Source of the DNA: CAYFWF01 sp964346815
GTDB taxonomy: Bacteria; Acidobacteriota; Aminicenantia; Aminicenantales; Aminicenantaceae
DNA: 64,000 bases
NCBI GenBank assembly: GCA_964346815.1
Contig: CAYFWF010000043.1
Coordinates: forward strand, 5,581-69,580
Direction of reading: 5' to 3'
The notes under the pieces were generated by a model. That model was not told where the DNA came from. It ran no database searches and was given only the letters and a program-made list of their open reading frames with translations. Position numbers and translations under genes: made by a program. Positions 33,761-42,040 of this stretch are shown here, in pieces (positions within the stretch are counted from its first letter, which is position 1; each line of letters starts with the position of its first letter).

Positions 33761-33775
33761 CGGTTTCATTATAAT
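33747..33775 (+). promoter_or_regulatory. Candidate promoter of the oxygen-defence operon
   Basis: TTGCAA (33747-33752), a 17-base spacer, and a perfect TATAAT (33770-33775). The transcript would start near 33782, about 60 bases before the desulforedoxin ATG. Confidence 0.55.
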
Positions 33776-33843
33776 GAGAAATCGCGTCGAAAGACAATCT
33801 TTTGCCCAATAAAGAAAGGTGACTCAAGAAAGGAGGAAAACTC

Positions 33844-33963
33844 ATGGCCGAAGAGAGAAAGACCTATGTCTGCAATCTGTGTGGTCAAGAAGTGGTTGTG
33901 ACTAAGGCAGGAGTCGGAACATTGGTTTGCTGTGATCAACCTATGGAAATCAAAGAAGAGTAG
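33844..33963 (+). CDS. Desulforedoxin-like protein
   Basis: 39 residues from my own translation, ATG at 33844 behind AGGAGG. Cys10-x2-Cys13 and Cys29-Cys30 form the desulforedoxin/desulfoferrodoxin N-terminal rubredoxin-type Fe(Cys)4 site; the domain ends in the family motif C-C-x-Q-P-M. There is no superoxide-reductase catalytic domain. It probably acts as a small electron carrier for oxygen-species reduction, or a homodimeric iron protein like Desulfovibrio desulforedoxin. It is first in an operon with ferritin-like, rubredoxin and reductase genes. A related core is embedded in the lysine-rich protein at 39716. Confidence 0.85.
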   Translation: MAEERKTYVCNLCGQEVVVTKAGVGTLVCCDQPMEIKEE

Positions 33964-33991
33964 CGATTGTTTTTTAGAAGGGAGAGAGAAA

Positions 33992-34438
33992 ATGAAAAGT
34001 TATGATGACATCATCGAGTTCGCTATCCAGAGGGAAGAAGCAGCCATAAAAGCTTATGGAGACTTGAGCAAGTCAGCAAAGACTCCAGGCTTGAAGGACA
34101 TGCTTCTCGAGCTTCAAAATGAGGAGAAAAATCATAAAAAGCTTCTCCAGGACATCACGGAGGAGCAGATCGCGTCCTTTCCAAAAGAAGAGGTGATTGA
34201 TTTAAAAATATCTGATTATTTGACCGAAGAGCCGCCGGGCGAGGATATGAACTTTCAGGATCTTCTCATTTTTGCTGCGAAAAAAGAACAGAACGCTGTG
34301 GACCTCTATACCAAACTAAGAGAAGATGCCGAGAGCAACGAGCTGAAGGAACTTTTTGATTTTTTAATCATACAGGAAAAATCTCATAAATTGAAGCTGG
34401 AGAAAGAATACGAAAAACATGTTTTGGAGGAGGATTGA
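33992..34438 (+). CDS. Ferritin-like di-iron protein (rubrerythrin-type, no rubredoxin domain)
   Basis: 148 residues from ATG 33992 (GGGAGAGAG upstream); the frame extends back to 33932 without a ribosome site. Two duplicated helix pairs carry the ligands: Q-R-E-E-A-A with N-E-E-K-N-H, and K-K-E-Q-N-A with I-Q-E-K-S-H, the E/E-x-x-H pattern of rubrerythrin-like proteins. The rubredoxin domain normally fused to rubrerythrin is absent, but a separate rubredoxin gene follows. The likely role is peroxide reduction or oxygen/iron handling in the cytoplasm. Confidence 0.85.
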   Translation: MKSYDDIIEFAIQREEAAIKAYGDLSKSAKTPGLKDMLLELQNEEKNHKKLLQDITEEQIASFPKEEVIDLKISDYLTEEPPGEDMNFQDLLIFAAKKEQNAVDLYTKLREDAESNELKELFDFLIIQEKSHKLKLEKEYEKHVLEED

Positions 34439-34533
34439 TCCTGGACGGATTGTCAAAGGAAGGTGAGTTCTTTTCAGACTTAACGGCTGATAGGACGCGA
34501 TAAAATTCAGGAGCTTAAATAAGGAGAATAAAG

Positions 34534-34695
34534 ATGGAAAAATGGGAATGTACAGCCTGCGGATATATTTATGATCCCGAACAGGGCGATCCCGAAAATG
34601 GAATCGAACCTGGAACTCCGTTCGAGAAGTTGCCTGATGATTGGGTTTGTCCCCAGTGCGGAGTGGGTAAAGAGTATTTTCAAAAAATGTCCTGA
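34534..34695 (+). CDS. Rubredoxin
   Basis: 53 residues from my own translation, ATG 34534 behind AAGGAG. The two Cys knuckles C-T-A-C-G-Y and C-P-Q-C-G, with the rubredoxin signature Y-D-P-E-x-G-D-P-x-x-G-I-x-P-G-T-x-F-x-x-L-P-D-D-W-V, are complete. It carries one electron on Fe(Cys)4 between the reductase encoded next and the ferritin-like or desulforedoxin proteins before it. Confidence 0.95.
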   Translation: MEKWECTACGYIYDPEQGDPENGIEPGTPFEKLPDDWVCPQCGVGKEYFQKMS

Positions 34696-34719
34696 GAAAG
34701 AATTGGGATAAAACTTACC

Positions 34720-35922
34720 ATGCATGTCATTGTGGTTGGTAACGGCCTAGCAGGAACGATTTCGTCGAAGACTATCCGTGAGCTGGATTCCGAGGCAGAA
34801 ATCGACGTTTATGCTGCAGAACCGTACCCATACTATCCTCGTCCTAATCTTATTGAATTCTTAGCTGGTCTTATTTCCAAAGAAAAGCTTTTTGCTTTCT
34901 CGGAAGAGTGGTACAAGAATCAGAATATTAGTCTTCACCTCAGTACTCCGGTAATATCACTCTATCCGGAAGCCGGGCAGGTCGAACTGGAGGACGCAAG
35001 AAAAGTCGGATATGATGCCCTGCTTCTGACCAATGGCGCTCATTCCTTTATTCCTCCTTTCGAAGGGACAAAAAAACGAGGGGTTTTTGCGCTGAGAACG
35101 CTGGATGATGCGCTCGCTATCTTGGATTGGATCAAAAATCATAACAAGGTGGCGATCATCGGGGGCGGACTTTTGGGGCTGGAGATCGCCAAAGCCCTGC
35201 GGTCTGGGGGGGCTGAGATCCAGGTAGTAGAATTTTTTGAGCGTCTCCTGCCACGGCAGCTCGATACTCAGGGCGCCTCAGTGCTGAAAGCCCAGGTCGA
35301 GAATATGGGAATCAGTATCCGTCTCGGTGTGGCCACCGAAGAAATCTTGGGGGAGGATGAGGTCACAGGGCTCCGCTTCAAAGATGGAGATGAAATTGAG
35401 GCAGGAGCTGCTGTAGTGGCTGCGGGTGTGAGACCGAATATCGGCTTGGCCAAAGAGGCGGGACTTGTGACAGATAAAGGAATCGTCGTTGATGATCATC
35501 TCCAGACAAGCCACCCGGATATATTCGCTGCTGGAGATAATGTTCAGCACAGGGAAAAACTTTACGGAATCATTCCCGCTTCTTTCAACCAGGCCCGGAC
35601 TGCCGCCTTCAACATTGCCGGACAGAAAAAGAAGTATGAAGGGACAATTCCTTCCAATACCCTCAAGGTCATTGGCCTCGATGTAACTTCCATCGGAGAA
35701 GTCAATCCTGAAGAAGGAACCTGCGAGGAGTTTCGGGAGGTAAGGGAAGAAAAAGGAATCTATAAAAAGGTCGTTATCAAGGACGGAAAGATAATTGGTG
35801 CCATATGGATAGGGACCAAAGACAAGGTTAATGATATCAATCGTCTCATCCTCCAACAGATTGAAGTCGAAAAATGGAAGAGCTCGCTTTTAGAGGATGA
35901 TTTCGATTTCTCAATCTTATGA
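34720..35922 (+). CDS. FAD-dependent NAD(P)H:rubredoxin oxidoreductase-like enzyme
   Basis: 400 residues. N-terminal FAD Rossmann motif V-V-G-N-G-L-A-G, second dinucleotide fold I-I-G-G-G-L-L-G-L-E-I-A (about 143-155), and the FAD ATG-like motif I-F-A-A-G-D (about 268-273). The layout is that of NROR and small nitrite-reductase-like reductases. Its placement 24 bp after rubredoxin makes electron transfer from NAD(P)H to rubredoxin the best guess. It overlaps the next (porin-like) gene by ATGA. Confidence 0.88.
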   Translation: MHVIVVGNGLAGTISSKTIRELDSEAEIDVYAAEPYPYYPRPNLIEFLAGLISKEKLFAFSEEWYKNQNISLHLSTPVISLYPEAGQVELEDARKVGYDALLLTNGAHSFIPPFEGTKKRGVFALRTLDDALAILDWIKNHNKVAIIGGGLLGLEIAKALRSGGAEIQVVEFFERLLPRQLDTQGASVLKAQVENMGISIRLGVATEEILGEDEVTGLRFKDGDEIEAGAAVVAAGVRPNIGLAKEAGLVTDKGIVVDDHLQTSHPDIFAAGDNVQHREKLYGIIPASFNQARTAAFNIAGQKKKYEGTIPSNTLKVIGLDVTSIGEVNPEEGTCEEFREVREEKGIYKKVVIKDGKIIGAIWIGTKDKVNDINRLILQQIEVEKWKSSLLEDDFDFSIL

Positions 35923-36926
35923 AGCTAAAAATTTCGACACTCTTCTTTTTCCTCATGATTTTGGTCACCCGTGCTTTTGGAGATATCACTGGATACCTTT
36001 CATCCAGTTTTTTGAAGAGCCAGGAAAAGGGAGAATATAACAGAGGAACGTTCACGAATCCGTTATTCGGGCTGAGTTTTTCGGGAGACGTCTCGCCCGA
36101 TATAAATTATGAGGCCGAATTCAGGATTGTGGATGTCACACAGCTTGAAATCGATCAAGCATGGATTGGAGTGGGCCGTGCACAATCGTTTCAGCTCAAA
36201 CTGGGTCTCTATCTGGTGCCTTTTGGAAGATACAACCGAATCAACAGGCCTCACCAAACATTCCTGATCCAATCCCCTCTCCACGTCGAATTTTGTTATC
36301 CCCATCGGTGGAGGGATATCGGTATCCTCGTCGAGGGAAGTTTCAGCGGCATTTTCTACTCAGGGTATCTCGGAAATGGGCTCAGAGAAGGTCAGGATTT
36401 GAGGGACGGTCAGCAATTCGAGGATAATAACAAGAATAAAGGAAAAGGGGGGAGGTTTGGATTATCGCTCGGACAGGGAGTCGAGGTGGCTTACTCCATC
36501 CACAGCAGTAAGTATGATGACCAGGACAGTCGGAATCTCGTCCTTCATGGAGTGGATTTGACCTGGATAACTCAGGATTGGCAGGTATTCGGCGAATACA
36601 CTCTTGGCAAAATTGACAATCCAGAGGGTTTTGTCCAGGGGGAGGCCGAAGGCTATTTTGTTTCGGTTTCGATCAATTTCGGGAACTTCATTCCTTTAGC
36701 GAGCTATCAGAAACTGAAGTATTCTGATCCCTACCATGGACCCGGTTTCCTGGAGGAGATGGAAACAGGAGAGGGGATTTCCATTGATAGGAGCCGGTGG
36801 GCTTTGGGTTTGATGTATATTCCCGTTCAAAATGTTTTTTTTAAGTTAGAATATGATTTCAACCGGGAAGAGGGGGAAGCACCAAAGGATGATCTTTGGG
36901 CCATACAAGTGGCGGTCAGTTTCTGA
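35919..36926 (+). CDS. Outer-membrane porin-like beta-barrel protein
   Basis: 335 residues with a signal peptide (M-K-L-K-I-S then a hydrophobic run to A-F-G), many alternating amphipathic strands, and a terminal Phe (V-A-V-S-F), the usual barrel-insertion signal. Motifs such as L-K-L-G-L-Y-L-V-P-F-G-R-Y-N resemble phosphate-selective porin O/P-type barrels. It is translationally coupled (ATGA) to the rubredoxin reductase gene, an unexpected pairing of an outer-membrane protein with a cytoplasmic redox chain. Confidence 0.8.
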   Translation: MKLKISTLFFFLMILVTRAFGDITGYLSSSFLKSQEKGEYNRGTFTNPLFGLSFSGDVSPDINYEAEFRIVDVTQLEIDQAWIGVGRAQSFQLKLGLYLVPFGRYNRINRPHQTFLIQSPLHVEFCYPHRWRDIGILVEGSFSGIFYSGYLGNGLREGQDLRDGQQFEDNNKNKGKGGRFGLSLGQGVEVAYSIHSSKYDDQDSRNLVLHGVDLTWITQDWQVFGEYTLGKIDNPEGFVQGEAEGYFVSVSINFGNFIPLASYQKLKYSDPYHGPGFLEEMETGEGISIDRSRWALGLMYIPVQNVFFKLEYDFNREEGEAPKDDLWAIQVAVSF

Positions 36927-36928
36927 AC

Positions 36929-36957
36929 TTGTTTCGCTTCTCGACTTTTGATAGAAT
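36929..36957 (+). promoter_or_regulatory. Candidate purA promoter
   Basis: TTGTTT (36929-36934), a 17-base spacer ending in TGA (extended -10), TAGAAT (36952-36957). It lies directly after the porin stop and about 50 bases before purA. Confidence 0.4.
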
Positions 36958-37008
36958 TCCTGGTCCGCAGGCTGCATATAAAATCTGGTCGCTATCAAGA
37001 GGAGATTT

Positions 37009-38331
37009 ATGGCCAATATTGTTGTGTTAGGTACTCAATGGGGGGATGAAGGAAAAGGCAAGATCATTGACCTAATTGCTCCGGCTTTCGATGTTGTCGC
37101 TCGGTTTCAAGGAGGTCATAATGCCGGACATACCGTTTATATAAACGGCAAAAAAATCGTACTTCATCTGATTCCCTCCGGGATTCTTCGCCGGGGCAAG
37201 CTTTGTATCATCGGAAATGGCGTCGTGATCAATCCGCAGGCATTTCTCGATGAGATCTCGGAGTTGAAAAAATTCGGGGTTGAGATAGATAAGAACATCG
37301 TAATGAGTGATAAGGCTCACCTCATTCTTCCCTATCATTCATCGGCGGAAAAGGTCAGCGAAAAGTCAAGAGGTGCAAAGAAAATAGGAACCACATCCAG
37401 GGGAATCGGCCCTTCTTATCAAGATAAGGCCGGCCGCCTGGGAATCAGGACTGGAGATCTCCTCGATCTCGATGTTCTTCGGGAAAAAATTGAACAGAAT
37501 GTCACAGAAAAAAATATCTATTTGAGACATTATGGAGCCGAAATCTTTGATCCAGAGAAGATCTTTGAGGCTTATGCTGATTATGGACAGCATTTGAAAA
37601 CATACCTGGCAGATGTTTCTCTTATACTGGATGACAAAATCAAGGAAGGAAGAACCGTACTTTTCGAGGGAGCACAGGGTACTCTTCTGGATGTCGATCA
37701 TGGGACATATCCTTTCGTGACATCCTCCAATTCCACCATAGGCGGTGTTTGTACGGGACTGGGTATTGGCCCGAACAAAATTGATGCTGTATGGGGGGTA
37801 TCCAAGGCCTACACGACTCGAGTCGGAGGAGGCCCATTCCCAACAGAAATTGCAGATGATACGGGACGGTTGCTCCTGGAGAGAGGCAATGAATTCGGAG
37901 CGACAACGGGGAGGCCTCGGAGATGCGGATGGTTGGATGCTGTGGCTGTAGCCTTCTCTTGTCGGATCAATGGGATTAGTCATATGATCTTGACAAAGCC
38001 GGATGTGTTGGATGGATTGGAAGAGATAAAGGTATGTGTCGAGTACAGATATAAGGGGGATCGTTTACGAAGTTTCCCTTCAGAGAGCTGGATTTTGGAC
38101 AAGGTTGAGCCCCGCTACAAAAAAATCCGAGGCTGGAAGAAACCTGTCCATGGCATCCGAGATTATTCAAAACTCCCTCAGGCTTTTAAGGATTATGTGA
38201 AATTTATCGAGGACTTCATCCAGGCCAAAATCTCGCTCATTTCCACAGGGATGGAGAGGAAAGATTCTGTTTTAATCGAAGAAGACCTGAAACATGCGAT
38301 GAATCTTGAAAAAATAAGAGCTGAGCTTTGA
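37009..38331 (+). CDS. purA: Adenylosuccinate synthetase
   Basis: 440 residues. N-terminal G-T-Q-W-G-D-E-G-K-G-K P-loop with catalytic Asp/His (G-G-H-N-A-G-H-T), the IMP-site region T-T-S-R-G-I-G-P, and C-terminal G-R-P-R-R-C-G-W-L-D and P-V-H-G-I. It joins IMP and aspartate with GTP in AMP synthesis. GAGGAG lies before the ATG. It is separated from the other pur genes (57-63 kb) and paired with alr. Confidence 0.96.
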   Translation: MANIVVLGTQWGDEGKGKIIDLIAPAFDVVARFQGGHNAGHTVYINGKKIVLHLIPSGILRRGKLCIIGNGVVINPQAFLDEISELKKFGVEIDKNIVMSDKAHLILPYHSSAEKVSEKSRGAKKIGTTSRGIGPSYQDKAGRLGIRTGDLLDLDVLREKIEQNVTEKNIYLRHYGAEIFDPEKIFEAYADYGQHLKTYLADVSLILDDKIKEGRTVLFEGAQGTLLDVDHGTYPFVTSSNSTIGGVCTGLGIGPNKIDAVWGVSKAYTTRVGGGPFPTEIADDTGRLLLERGNEFGATTGRPRRCGWLDAVAVAFSCRINGISHMILTKPDVLDGLEEIKVCVEYRYKGDRLRSFPSESWILDKVEPRYKKIRGWKKPVHGIRDYSKLPQAFKDYVKFIEDFIQAKISLISTGMERKDSVLIEEDLKHAMNLEKIRAEL

Positions 38332-38344
38332 CCATCCTTTTGGC

Positions 38345-39490
38345 ATGAAAAAGAGATTTTTACAGTGGGTTGAGATTGATCGGGAAGCCATCAGACACAA
38401 CCTCAGTGAATTTCGACGCCTGATCGGAAAAAGGAGGTTGTTGTTAGCCACCGTGAAAGCCAATGCCTATGGACACGGACTCGAAAAAGTCTCAGCAGCT
38501 GCTCTAGAGTCTGGTGCGGATTGGCTTGGTGTCCATTCTCTCGAGGAAGGGATACAGCTTCGCCGGTCGGGGCTCGATTGCCCAATTCTTGTACTGGGCT
38601 ATGTTCCTCTCGATGACCTGGAGAGCGCAGTCAAGCACGACCTGAGACTCACGGTGTATCAAATAAAAACAGTACAACGGTTGGCCCACATCGAACCAGC
38701 CCAAGGAAAGGAAATACCTCTTCACGTCAAGATAGAAACTGGAACTCACCGCCAGGGGATTCGAAGGGAGGACGTCCTTTCCTTTATAAAGGAAGTCAAC
38801 TCATATCCTACTCTTAAAGTGGAAGGAGTTTCTTCGCATTTTGCCAATATAGAAGATACGACAGACCATTCTTATGCCCGTTACCAGCTCGATAATTTCC
38901 AGGAAGTCTGCAATCTCCTTGAAAAAGAAGGATTCGTGATTCCGATCAAACACATCGCTTGTACTGCCGCAGTGATTCTTTTCCCGGAAACGTTTTTTGA
39001 TATGGTGCGTGTGGGCATTGGTATGTACGGACTCTGGCCATCCAAAGAGACTTATGTGTCTTGTTTGCTTCAGAACAGAGAACCCCTGCATCTCAAGCCG
39101 GTTCTTTCTTGGAAAACCAGAATCGCTCAACTTAAAAAAGTCCCAAAAGGTGGATATATTGGATACGGCTGTACATATAGAACCACCAGAGAGACATGGC
39201 TGGGAGTGCTTCCCGTGGGCTATTACGATGGTTACTCTCGAGCCTTTTCTAATGTTTCACATGTTCTCATCCGGGGACAAAGAGCCCCGGTTCGAGGAAG
39301 GGTTGCGATGGATTTCACAATGGTCGATGTGACAGATATTACCAGTGTGGAAGAGGAGGATGAAGCCGTACTTCTAGGAAGAAGTGGAGAGGAGAGAATC
39401 ACAGCCGATACGCTGGCTTTCTTGGTGGGGACCATCAATTATGAAATAGTCACACGTATCAATCCTTTGATTCCTCGAATAATTTTGTAG
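38345..39490 (+). CDS. alr: Alanine racemase
   Basis: 381 residues. PLP lysine Lys38 in T-V-K-A-N-A-Y-G-H-G; second catalytic Tyr in the C-terminal domain (I-G-Y-G-C-T-Y near 280); substrate Arg region V-E-G-V-S-S-H-F. It makes D-alanine for peptidoglycan. It begins 13 bp after purA and is probably co-transcribed. Confidence 0.95.
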   Translation: MKKRFLQWVEIDREAIRHNLSEFRRLIGKRRLLLATVKANAYGHGLEKVSAAALESGADWLGVHSLEEGIQLRRSGLDCPILVLGYVPLDDLESAVKHDLRLTVYQIKTVQRLAHIEPAQGKEIPLHVKIETGTHRQGIRREDVLSFIKEVNSYPTLKVEGVSSHFANIEDTTDHSYARYQLDNFQEVCNLLEKEGFVIPIKHIACTAAVILFPETFFDMVRVGIGMYGLWPSKETYVSCLLQNREPLHLKPVLSWKTRIAQLKKVPKGGYIGYGCTYRTTRETWLGVLPVGYYDGYSRAFSNVSHVLIRGQRAPVRGRVAMDFTMVDVTDITSVEEEDEAVLLGRSGEERITADTLAFLVGTINYEIVTRINPLIPRIIL

Positions 39491-39576
39491 CGATCCTAGG
39501 AATGTCTTTCATCTACAGGAAGAAAAGGAAGAAAAGGCGTGGATTCATCTCTCCCCGAAAAGGGGAGGCAGGAAGC

Positions 39577-39652
39577 TTGGACATATTTTGGTCGGCCGTG
39601 AACGCAAGCTTTGCCGGCAGGTATGCGAAGCGGTTCCCTCCTCATGTTGACT
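39577..39652. repeat. Diverged dispersed repeat, copy 2
   Basis: Aligns by eye with 28025-28095 (see there): shared TTTGG-CGG-CGT, GGCAGG, GCGAAGCGGTTC, CTCCTCA and GTTGAC in the same order. It lies in the 225-base gap between alr and the lysine-rich protein, with no coding potential. Confidence 0.4.
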
Positions 39653-39715
39653 TGAGATTCTATTGGTGATAAAAATATCAGGGAATGAAAGTCCGTCTTG
39701 AATGGGAGGTGACGA

Positions 39716-40024
39716 ATGCCGGTAAAAAAAACGACAAAAAAAGAGGTGAAAAAAACGGCCAAAAAAACTGCGAAGAAAGCCACTAAAACTGAGGCCAGGC
39801 CAAAAAAGGGCAAAAAGATCAAAAAAGGACAAACCTATGAATGCGGCCTCTGTGGATTTCGCTTCATGGTCGATGATTGTGGAGGAGTAGAGGAACACTA
39901 TTTCATCTGCTGCTCTGAACCGATGAAACAGAAAAGAGCCAAAAAGGGATCCAAAAAAACAGAGAAAAAAACTGCAAAAAAGGCACCCAAGAGGACGGCA
40001 AAAAAAACCACAAAGAAGAAATAG
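39716..40024 (+). CDS. Histone H1-like protein with a desulforedoxin-like core
   Basis: 102 residues; GAGGTG before ATG 39716. Residues 1-39 and 71-102 are lysine/alanine/threonine-rich tails with K-K-T-A-K-K and related repeats, like bacterial H1-type (Hc1/HctB, AlgP) DNA-binding tails. Between them (40-70) is a compact domain with Cys43-x2-Cys46 and Cys65-Cys66, plus Cys55, and the ending C-C-x-E-P-M. This is the same arrangement as the 39-residue desulforedoxin at 33844. So it looks like a rubredoxin-type metal site mounted on nucleic-acid-binding tails. Function unknown; redox sensing or protection at DNA is speculation. Confidence 0.8.
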   Translation: MPVKKTTKKEVKKTAKKTAKKATKTEARPKKGKKIKKGQTYECGLCGFRFMVDDCGGVEEHYFICCSEPMKQKRAKKGSKKTEKKTAKKAPKRTAKKTTKKK

Positions 40025-40234
40025 TCTTTCACCTTAAATCAGGTATGTATCATAATCGGCAGGGGGGAACTTTCCTTTTTATTCCTCTTTATTCCTCTGC
40101 CGGATTCGATAGAAATTCCTCGATTCTCTACCTGGTGGGATAGCGGAGCTGGACAGAGAATAGAAAGGCCTTTGTTGCCCGAGCTTTCAGGGGCAAAACG
40201 CTCAATCGGCAAAGTATTATTTTTCCGCTATGTT

Positions 40235-40243
40235 TGGTATAAT
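40235..40243 (+). promoter_or_regulatory. Extended -10 element before the 2-oxoacid oxidoreductase
   Basis: TGG directly followed by a perfect TATAAT (40238-40243); no good -35 at 16-18 bases. About 45 bases of leader to ATG 40295. Confidence 0.4.
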
Positions 40244-40294
40244 TTATTGTCTTTAGATTCAAGAAATGAATAACTGGAATTGTTGAGAGACAAA

Positions 40295-42040
40295 ATGAGA
40301 ACCGATATTTCCGTTATGATCGCAGGTAAGGCAGGTGATGGTGTGCTGTTTACGGGGAATGTTCTCGCAAAGATATTGAAAAAACAGGGATGGGAGATTG
40401 TAACCTACAGAAATTTCCCTTCCAACATAAGAGGCGAGGCCACGAACTACACCATAAGGGCGAGCCAGAAAAAAATTCATGGGAGCGCAGATGAAATTGA
40501 TGTGCTGATGGCTTTTGATTGTGATTCCATCTTAGAGCACATTGAGACTCTTGCTGAAGGGGGAGTGGTATTGTGCGAAGGAAAAGAATTGTACCGGCTT
40601 AAGCCTGCACAAAGAGCGGGGAGAACATTCCACACTTTTCCGATGAGGGATTTGGCCCGAGAGAAATTGGGGCATGAGATTTTCAAAAATATGATTCTTT
40701 TAGGAGGATTATGCTACATCCTCGATCTTGATTTTCAGATCCTCACAGAGACCATCTCCGATACCTTCCTTGAAAAGAAGGGAAAGGATGTTGTAAGGAA
40801 GAATGTTCAGGCTATTCACCTCGGCTGCGAAGAGGCAAAAAAGATTGTGTTGGAGAAAGAAAGACACAGGCTGAAGAGCAAGAAGGATTTGAAAAGATTG
40901 CTTATTTCTGGTGACGAGGCCATTGCTTTCGGGGCGCTGGTTGCTGGATGCCGTTTTTTTGCTGCTTATCCTATCTGTCCAGCCACTGAGATCTGGCAGT
41001 GGTTAACACTCCATTTCCCTCGCTATAAAGGTCTTGTCGTTCAGACAGAAGATGAGTTAGCAGCCATAAACATGGCTTTGGGAGCTTCCTATGCGGGAAT
41101 GAGGGCGATGACATCTACTTCCGGTCCCGGAGCTTCCTTAATGATGGAAGGGTTTAGCCTTGCTGGCATGGCCGAAATCCCGATTGTCGTCGTTCATGTC
41201 CAGAGAGTTGGTCCGAGCACCGGATTGCCGACTAAGTCTGAACAAGCAGAGCTGACCCAGTGGATTCACGGCGCTCATGGGGATTTCCCCCGAATTATCC
41301 TTTCTCCCGGGACGGTTAGAGAATGTTACGAATTTACTATCAGGGCATTCCACCTTGCCGATAAATACCAGTGTCCGGTGGTCCTTCTCACCGAGCAGGA
41401 TTATGGGCAAAATTACAGGACGGTAAAAAGTTTTGGTTTTTCGGAGATTCCTATAGACAGGGGTAAAATGCTGAGCCAGAAAGAGCTTCTCGGTATAGAG
41501 GATTATCGCCGCTACAAGTTCGTCCGTGACGGCATCTCCCCAAGAGTCCTCCCATCGATGAGAAATGGGATTCATATGGTTGAGAGCAACGAGCATGATG
41601 AAAGAGGCTATCGAGATGAATCCACCCAAAACAGAAAGAGGATGATGGAGAAAAGGATGAAGAAGCTCATATCAGCACGGAAGGATCTCATCCATTCCAG
41701 AGTTAGGGGAAACAAAACGGCTGATATCGGTCTAATAGGCTGCGGCTCAACACTAGGCCCTATCCGAGAAGCCATGGATCAACTTCTCGATGCTGGGATA
41801 GAGGCCAAATTCATGCAGATCCGTACTCTCTGGCCCTTTTTCAGAACAGAAGTTGAAAATTTCATCGACAGTTGTGAGCGGATTTTTGTGGTGGATAATA
41901 ATTTTGAGGCACAGTTAGCCCATCTCATACAGAGTCAAGTGAAGAATAAGAATGAAATAGAGAATATATTGAAATACTCAGGAGAGACATTCCGTCCGCG
42001 CGATATTTCAGATTTTATCAAAGAGGCTTTGAAGCGATGA
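40295..42040 (+). CDS. 2-oxoacid:acceptor oxidoreductase, fused gamma-alpha subunit
   Basis: 581 residues from ATG 40295; a TTG at 40280 is an alternative with no better ribosome site. N-terminal gamma-type domain (I-A-G-K-A-G-D-G-V, about 5-190), then the pyrimidine-binding alpha domain (Y-P-I-C-P-A-T-E and Q-T-E-D-E-L-A-A-I-N, about 205-400) and a C-terminal domain II. This is the KorA/VorA-type layout. Together with the next gene it oxidatively decarboxylates 2-oxoacids to acyl-CoA with ferredoxin as acceptor. It overlaps the beta gene by ATGA. Confidence 0.9.
   Translation: MRTDISVMIAGKAGDGVLFTGNVLAKILKKQGWEIVTYRNFPSNIRGEATNYTIRASQKKIHGSADEIDVLMAFDCDSILEHIETLAEGGVVLCEGKELYRLKPAQRAGRTFHTFPMRDLAREKLGHEIFKNMILLGGLCYILDLDFQILTETISDTFLEKKGKDVVRKNVQAIHLGCEEAKKIVLEKERHRLKSKKDLKRLLISGDEAIAFGALVAGCRFFAAYPICPATEIWQWLTLHFPRYKGLVVQTEDELAAINMALGASYAGMRAMTSTSGPGASLMMEGFSLAGMAEIPIVVVHVQRVGPSTGLPTKSEQAELTQWIHGAHGDFPRIILSPGTVRECYEFTIRAFHLADKYQCPVVLLTEQDYGQNYRTVKSFGFSEIPIDRGKMLSQKELLGIEDYRRYKFVRDGISPRVLPSMRNGIHMVESNEHDERGYRDESTQNRKRMMEKRMKKLISARKDLIHSRVRGNKTADIGLIGCGSTLGPIREAMDQLLDAGIEAKFMQIRTLWPFFRTEVENFIDSCERIFVVDNNFEAQLAHLIQSQVKNKNEIENILKYSGETFRPRDISDFIKEALKR

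Noticed and set aside
33595..33845. 84-residue frame between gdh and the desulforedoxin gene
   Set aside because: It crosses both divergent promoters and a repeat-like stretch; no ribosome site or family match.
40025..40234. Terminator or small RNA in the gap before the 2-oxoacid oxidoreductase
   Set aside because: A short direct repeat (TTTATTCCTC twice) is present, but no stable hairpin or promoter-like start supports an RNA gene.
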